From NCBI GenBank assembly GCA_903813345.2, contig CAIIXF020000010.1:20533181-20597180 (forward strand): a stretch of 64,000 nucleotides of DNA, read 5' to 3'. The notes beneath the pieces are model-generated. The model did no database searches. It worked only from the letters and a program-made list of their open reading frames with translations, and was not told the origin of the DNA. A program made the position numbers and the translations under genes. This document shows positions 50,101 to 59,100 of the stretch, one piece after another (positions within the stretch are counted from its first letter, which is position 1; each line of letters opens with the position of its first letter). Source of the DNA: Owenia fusiformis. Lineage: Eukaryota > Annelida > Polychaeta > Sabellida > Oweniidae.

Positions 50101-53100
50101 TCGCTTTCGTGGATGATACAGTATTACCTTTCGTTGAATATTTCCTGTATCACATGCTGAAGCGTGTGATAACTGATAATACACTCAATCTTAATATTGA
50201 TACTTTTTAGCATTTTGAAAAGGCACTTGAAAGTTATGTTCTACTTTTACATATCAAATTTTTTGAGAATATAGAATTGAAGATAAAAGTCAAAGACATA
50301 ATTTACAAATTCAATCATCATGATTCTGAAAGTTTAAAATTGGAAATCTTATTGAAGAATAAGCCAAATATGACATATTGGAATTAAACAAAATATTTTA
50401 AAACAAAGACTGAATTAATCTGATAATACCCTGGATAATACATTCTTATGCATTAATCCTAATCTGACACCCTTGATGATCTTATAATCAAAGTATATTT
50501 AAACATGTTTATCTTTATCCCAATCAATCAACAAAAATTAACTAAAACTAGGCTATACTAACTACAAAATACAAAAGATATTCCATTGCCAAGCACAGTG
50601 TGCTAACTGCTAAAATCTCTAAATATGTTTCAAATATTCTTTCAAAAGTTGAAATTAATTGTATAAAATTATGTAATATTTCAAGTTGGGAAGAGTTGTC
50701 TTGGGGATGAGTTGTCTTGGGATGAGATGTCTTGGGATGAGTTGTCTTGGGATGAGATGTCTTGGGATGAGTTGTCTTGGGATGAGATGTCTTGGGATGA
50801 GTTGTCTTGGGATGAGATGTCTTGGGATGAGTTGTCTTGGGATGAGATGTCTTTGGGATGAGTTGTCTTGGGATGAGTTGTCTTAGGGATGAGTTGTCCT
50901 GTTACCATGTGAGTTATGGTGTCCATGCCGATCAAATTGACCTTCATTTTCTAAATTCTTCTTTGAATCAGTCAGTCATGACCGTTGTACCAACGTTAAG
51001 CTCATGGCCTGAAGGCAATCCATTAATCTGAATATTATGAAATTATTTGTTTAAAATGTGGTTTATATTTTCATGAATAAAGTACTAAAAAAGATGTATT
51101 CTTTGATGACTACATGTGCAGTAATACCTATCAAATAGAACACCTTTCTGCAAGGAACACCAGTGTCAGCAAGGATTAAAACAGTTTTTAAAGGAACCAA
51201 ATATTTTTCCATTGACTTATATGTTAAAGGACCCTCTCTGTAAGGAACACCTGTCAACTGGGTACAAGGAACACTGTTTTAGGGCAAATTTTGAAAATTC
51301 ACTTGTTCACAAGGAGTATAGAAAATTGGTTAGACTCTGAACATCCCATTTTTCAGAAGTGTGAATGACTCACTTCACATCTGATTCTGAAGAGCTCAGA
51401 TAAATATGAATGAGATTAGAATAAACCAATAATGAACAGAATGGGGCATCCCAACCACTGTTACTTTTGTAAATTCTCTAACTCTTTTGAAAATCCAAAC
51501 TCTCAGATTATAAATGCTATAAAATTAAGTCGACAAAATTTGAATATCGGGCAATTTAGGCTGGTTCTTTTTTACTTATATGACCTTATTTTGACAATCT
51601 TTCAGTCAAGAGATGGGGGAATAACCTCCTTATAGCCAACCACTTTAACATACGCAGTGATGCCTGGAACTAAATCCAACTAGTCAGCCTAATGAAGATA
51701 GCCTTCAGTCATTGCAACCCTATTTAGAGTAGTCTACCTGTCACATAAGTCAAGATGAATTTAAGACTGTTATATACAATTTCTGTGTGGATGAGCATAT
51801 TTTGTAAGCTTAATGTATTTTTATATCTTAATATCCTTATAGATGTGACAGAGTCATGTGCGCCTGTAAGTCACTTGAATCGTCAGAATTATCCACACCT
51901 CCTGAAATCCAGGCATATGAATTTGGTTCTTTTATCTAGTTTGAATGGAGTACCCACAATTAGATTAGTCAATATAGACGAGTATAATACATTAGATTAG
52001 TGCAAAACATTAGATTTCTTCTAATGAATATGATTAAACTTGTTTTTCAAGAGGCTTTGAGGCTCACTTATTCAATCTGACAGTTAAACAGAACCCCGAG
52101 CATTTGTTACGTCATCAGAAGTTCACAGATCTATTGAATTAAGCAGCAGTTGGCATTTACTTTCACTATTACAATATACAGCATTTTCTACATATTTGGT
52201 CATGCTAAAACTATCTTTCTTGAAATATGTACTACATGAAGTACATGTATATTACTATGAATGCAATGTAAGGCAGTACAATATATTGAAACATGCACTC
52301 CAATGCAATGCTATCACTACACTGCATTACAATATAATGAATGTATAATATGACATTGGATTTGTTAAAGACGCTTTATCATTTCTATATTGTTCACCCT
52401 CTATTGTCCAGATTTCTCCGCTTAGAAAATTCAAAATACCAAGGACCATTTTGATTAGCGCCCATATATCAATCACTATTATGTACAATCATGTTTAATT
52501 GCACTGTGTATCTCCTGTAATTGGAATGCTGCTAACCTGAAATAAAATAAGATGAATAAAATAAGATAAATAAAATAAGACAAATAAGATAAAAAATAAA
52601 AAATAAAATAAGTGCCCATGCATATATGAAGTCAAAAATCCATAGAATTTTATGCATGACAATTTTTGATAAGAATGGCTTATTTGCAACATCAGAATGA
52701 AGTAACAACATATTTGATCCTCAATATTTCTTGAACTTTGAGAAGTGGGGTGGGCACTTATTAGGGAGTGGGCCGTTATTACAGAGTATATGGTACAAAT
52801 GAGATATAATCATTGCTTCATTTCTATACATCTTGTCCACATACAGAAACTGTGTTGCAGCATAAATGAGTATGGTCCATTTATTCAAATCAGGATAATC
52901 ATGAGCAACATTAAAGAATCACTGTCACACACTATCACACATTAACACACTTTTAATTGCTCTTCATAAAGCAGTATACTCTTCTACTTAATTTGGCAAT
53001 ACTTATTTTGGCGGATCTGCTGTTTTGGACATTTGGCGGCTACTAAATTTGGGGGAATTGCAATATTGAAATGTATATACATGTACTATACATATTTATG

Positions 53101-56100
53101 ATTGAAATATGAAATATTGAATTTGGCTGCTACTTTTGAGGACTTTAACAAGATCCGCCAAATTAAGTAGAAGTATTAAGTATACATTTGTTTATGTGTT
53201 TATGTGTTCTTGTAATTCTGTTGTACTTTTCTTAGGAACATCCTTAATTCTTAAAATAACTATAAAAATAGCCTTCAGTTGTCATGTCACTATTTTGATG
53301 TATTATTATTGGAATTTCCTTGATATAACTCATCTCTCATGCCCATTCATACATACCTTGTTAAAATGTATCTTGGAGAAATTAATTGTGCTACTCTTTC
53401 ATTTTATCCTAATTAAATGGGACTGCTTACATTACATTATTTATCTATATTACACTGTCTTCGTGAACTCTGAACAATACGTCTTGTATTCCTGAAATGG
53501 TCAATGATGTTCACAACAACATCTGAAATTTGCAGATTGTATCAGGATTATTGGTATGCTCTTCATTTAATGCAATAGAAGGAATTGTCTCAATGTAATA
53601 GTATTCCAAATACAGTAAAACATGTCTAAACTGAGGGTTATCGGTCAAAGGTGTTTGGATTAGTAGCTGTGCACATTTCAACGTGTCCTCAAAACACCTC
53701 TCTAATCTGAAAACCTCTCAATGTGAACACTTTTTCTCAGTCCCAAAATAGTTTTCTCTCATTGACTTACATGTTCATAGAACCTTGAAATGTGAACACC
53801 TGCTAATCAGAACACTTTTGGCTGGTCCCAGAGGCATTCGGATTAGACAGGTCCTACTGTATATAAATCAATTGGAAACAACACAATTTGGACCGAGAAA
53901 AAGTATTCACATTAAGAAGTGTTAGGATTAGAGAGGTGCTCAGGGGTACAAGTTTTACTGTAGTACGTAGAGGTGACTGAAGTGTCAGAACCACAAATCA
54001 ATCATGTGATATGTATTAGACGATGAAGAAAGATTCGGTTTTGCGGAGGTGCGTCTTTTTCGATAATTCCTGTACCGCTTGGTGACATTTGTTACCCGCA
54101 ATACAGTCATTTTTAACATACCTACTGCACAAAATCTGATCTAATCAAACAACAGTTCAGATTTTTGCAAATTATTTTACTAGCTACGTCATAGGCATAT
54201 TCTTGCGTGGGCAAAGTTTTATTTTAATATGTACAATAATAATCGTCATTGTGGCTAATCGCCCCCTGCCAATATTATTTTCTCTATCTTTCCTAATTCC
54301 TTTTATTACGCAATTTGTAATATAACTGGATAATAAAATTTTGAAGAAACATTACACTGACTGTTATTGCAATAACATTGACACAGTCATGGGATAAACA
54401 ATTATTTTCATGTCTACTTCTCAATATCTCATTCTTTTCTGATATTAAAATTCTTATTGAAAGGGCACAATGACATACAGTTAAATATGTGGTACAGGGA
54501 AGGGAACACTCCATAAAATGTTCATTGTGGACATGTGTGCCTTACAGAGAGGATCAAAGTTTTGCACTAACACCAGCAAAATCAAAATATTGTTGAATAA
54601 GTATACATTTTTTGTTCTTTACTATGTTTTGTCTTTTATTATGTTTTTACTAAAACAATAGAGTTAAGAATAGATTGACTCTTTTTAGCTTTTTAACCTG
54701 ATAATAGTGTAGAAAAATGTTGTTTAGGACAACATTTAGAGGACATAAACCAGAGCATTTTGGAACAGTTCTTTCTGGAACATTTTACTTTAAAACAAAA
54801 CAAATAGAATGTGAATTTTATAGCATTTATAATCTGTGGTTTGGAATCTTCAAAATATCTCATGAAACAATTTTGTCAATTTCTGGATTATAGACTAATT
54901 GATACTGTACACTCAAGCATTGTTCAAAGAATTAGTGTTATCTCAGTGAATGACAGATATTTAAGATTTAAAAATATTTGGTATGTCACATAATGTTAAC
55001 AAATGGCTTATCCTTATCACATTTATATTTATGCAACCCTTTAGAATCTAATACTTTAATTCATTCACACCTCTAAAAACAATTAATTAAAGGTACATTG
55101 TCATCAATATTGATATGTTCCTTGTGGACAGTAAATTAGAATTTCAAAATTTCCCCTAAGTTCACCAGTTCACACCGGAATAGCCTGACAACAGTAAAGT
55201 CAGATACAGTTGTCACAAATGGTGGACATAACCGTCGCTTGAACTCTTTAATCACTTGGTCCTCGTTTCATGGGACTTCATCGTCACTAATTCTGTGCAT
55301 GTGTTAAGCTTGTGTGATGATGTATTATATACTTTCTTTTTAAAGATTTTTATTCACAAGTGTTGCCACTGTAACAAGTGTAATTTTTCATCGGCGAATG
55401 TGAAAACAAGTCGATTGCCACTTGCCGAGTGATATTATATATTGTTCAGTACCTAAGATTTTCATGCTATTTCCGCCCTGGGCATTAACGGTGGTAATAA
55501 TACTAATAACGTCATTTTTTTATCTCTCATGGATATTTCACTATATTGCCCTTCGAAATGACGTTATTGTACTATTGATCAGAAAGAAGGCATTTAAAGC
55601 AAGTTTTCCATACAGAGGACATTTATTTTTATTATGCAATACCTTTAATATATTCATCGAATCAATCATAAGTATCTTCTTACAAATATTGACATGCAAA
55701 CATCCGGCTGTATCTGCCCGTAATTACTCAGCTAAAGATAGGAGACGCAGTTGAGTAAAAAAAGAGTTATAGCAAAATTTTGTCATGTTTTTATCTACAC
55801 TACAAGTAATATCCATTTGCACAGAAATGAAATAGACATTAAAATACTAGGTTTCAATAATATTATATTAATAAGGAATGATATGTGACGAACATACTTA
55901 ATGAAAATCAATGATGTCAAAATAACACGACCGCTTCATGTTCGGAAAATCTGCCACAAACACTCATCTCTATGAAATAAAAAACAAATAAACATCATGT
56001 TTATTAGAACAGAATTATGTAATCAAAGCATGTTTTTATGAATACAAAATACATGGAGTTTATCTTAATATTTCTTCAGTTTTGGTGAATGCCATCTGCA

Positions 56101-59100
56101 AGTGTATATTCTAATGCAGTCAAAATCGACAATTAATGAATGTTCTCTTATACAGGGTGACCCAAAAGATGCAACCTTCAATTTCTTTAATAATTTTCTA
56201 AAATGGAGGTTGATTGCTCTCAAAGGCACACAAAGACTTCATTCAATGTGGGATGTTTTTGTTGTTTTCTTTATTTACCAAAATAACAAGAAGACATAAA
56301 CCTCAGCAACCCAACCGATTTGGGAAGCATTTCTGATCTGTTGCAGAATTTAGCCATTGTTTTTGCATCGTCTACATAGCGCTGTTTCTCTCAAAGGTAT
56401 TCTTTCATTTTAATTGATCATTTCCAGTTATCACCCCGTCATTTGATACTAATTTTCCGTGAAAATATCATTAGTATTATTGTCATTTCAGCTTGAAGAT
56501 GTCAACTGGCGGCTTAACCTTCAGATGGGTCAACGCGACAAGAGCAAGTCACGGCAACCAAACGCCATGCTAGAGTTAGGCATCAATAATGACAATGATG
56601 AAAAGGTAAGTGCTAAGGTACCAGTAGACCAAACACCACTTAGCTCAGTGTGACAATGATGGAAATGTAAGGTGTCAGAATCACAATGATTATAGTGAGA
56701 GTGAATTATGTGTCTTTTGTGGATGAATTTGGTGGTTGGCAATTGGTGTTCTGTGTCTGTGGTTTTGACATTTTTTCATGTTTATTAACTTAATGCCTTG
56801 TTGGTTTTGTGGTATCATTGATTCCAAAGTACAATTACGTCTCGATGGTAACTTGAAATGATTTGTGGCAGAGCATCTCTTACAAATTGCCTTCATTAAT
56901 TTATAAGTAATTTATATTGGGGTAGGAAAATGGGAATTTTCTTTAATTTAGAGATCTCTCTGAAGGATACCTTCATTATATTCAAATGAAAGGCAATTTA
57001 GAGTAGATTGCAAATAATATATTATTTTTCAAAAGACCATGTGCAGTATGGCAAATGATTTTAGTCGGTCATATCTTTCACCTTGAGTACTTTCTGGGCA
57101 TAAAAATACAGTGGTTTTTATTAAAACAATATGTTTTGTTTCAAGTGAAGTACCCATGATGATAAAAATATAAATCAAACAATTTGAATAATTATGAATA
57201 GGGACCCCATGTCAACATTTTATTCAAAATATTGAACCTATTTACTCAAACGAGGATCTTTTTCTGATTTTTATTGCATGAAAACATTATTCAACAAGGG
57301 GTCTAAGACATGTTCAAAAATAGAATGGTATTGAAAGTCTAGTTATGAAGATATCAATTTTCGATGACCAAAATTATACTGTAAACAATGGATAGCACGA
57401 GTTTTCCCCATGGGAAAATAACATGGGATATGTGGTTTTTAACTTTAACTCATTTCAATACCCATCCTCTTTTCAGAAATTGTTAATATAATGTAGAGGA
57501 GACTTTCAAAATGTTTAAATTGAGAAGAACAAGATCCTCTTTTAAGAAAATTAGCCTAACATTTTTCAAAAAGTGCCAAGGTGGGGCCCTAATCCATAAT
57601 TTTTCAGAGAGTTGGATTGATATTTTACTATCATGGGGACTTCACTTGAAAGAAAACATATTGTTTTAATAAAAACCACTGTATTTATGGCCAGGAAGTA
57701 CTCATCTTTTGGCCACCAAATGTGGGATTTTGCAATAATTTGCCAATCTCTTAGAACTATGGCTATAATATATACTTATATTGAAGGAAAAGAATCATTT
57801 TGTTAAAAAGACAATAGTATTCAAAACAATTATGTACATGTACACTACTTGTGAATGCTCAAAACCAACTCGTCTAAAGGAAGTAGCAGTCGGATGTCAA
57901 ACACTGAAAAATTCACCAAACTAAGCATCAAATTGAATTAAATGAAGTTAAAGTATGTTATAATAAGTTGTAAAGTTGGCATATTTTCTTGAATCTTAAC
58001 ATTTAATGTCCCAAACTCCCACAAACTGCAGAAAAGTATACATCAAAACTGTATATCATATTTACCAAAATGAGTGTCCCTAAGGCTTCATACCAGCGTG
58101 AAGAGTTGAGCTGAAATTTCACTAAAATGAAGTAAGGGTAATCTCCGCCAGGTTTGTTTATTGTGGTTAGCTTTTATGGTAAATGCTCAGAAGCAAATAA
58201 TTTGTGTGCGCAAAATAATCAAATAGTCTTATTGGTTTTAATATTAGTGCTCATGTGCACGATGTGTGCCGTGTTTTTTCCTAGTGATTTCGTTTTGTTC
58301 CATGGAGTTTGTGTTTCTATTCAGTGTAACTTCCGCAAAAATGGCCAACCAATGACAGAATTAACAGGTAAATCGCTTCGAAATTTAAGAGAGCTTTTTA
58401 CCTATAATAGCAAAGCTTTTGTTTTATTTTTGCATTCTATCTATCAGATAAGAGTCTCAGGGGTATATAGGCAAATTCATTTTGGTAGGAGCACTCTGTT
58501 TAGTTTGAAAACCTACCCTTTATTATTATTTACTGTCAGCACTGTATGCATAGGCCTTGTATCTGTTTGTATGATGTATTATGAAATAAAGGAAATATAA
58601 AAAATAAAATAAAATAAATAAAAACTGTATGCACATTCTTTTCATGTGTATGTTATTTTATTTTTTATTATATCTTATCTGTACTATTGTTTCTGAATTT
58701 GTTAGTCAAGTAAATCTACAAGTGGTGATGAGTATGAAGAATGTAATAACAAGTACAGTTTTTGGATAACCTCTCTTAATTACACATATAAAAAGAGCAA
58801 TAAGCACTTTACTAATGAGAAAAGATCTCATATTAACAAGAAAATGTAGAATCTGTGTCAATTATTGCTTCAGCATGCATCAAGGATATAGAAGTAAATA
58901 ATCCGCAGATTTATCTTTCAACATAAGCTTTTCCCAACAATTATTTCATCTTAAATCCCACTTGGGTAGCAACACAATAGAATTTGCTGTGGTTTATTTT
59001 TAAGAATGTATGGTTTTATCAAAAGGAAAGTGCATTATTTTTCTATTGTTTTTAAAGAATGTACACTTGGCAAGCTATCAAAAACAAGTGAGACATAAAT

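Noticed and set aside
50681-50947. Gln/Asp/Ser-rich repeat protein
   Set aside because: Direct translation of the 15-bp minisatellite; no start context or conserved unit beyond the repeat.
53136-53495. 119-codon hydrophobic frame
   Set aside because: AT-rich intronic sequence; hydrophobic content follows T-richness, with no family signature.
55422-55754. 110-codon frame with membrane-like segments
   Set aside because: No family resemblance or exon borders; lies in a COMMD10 intron.
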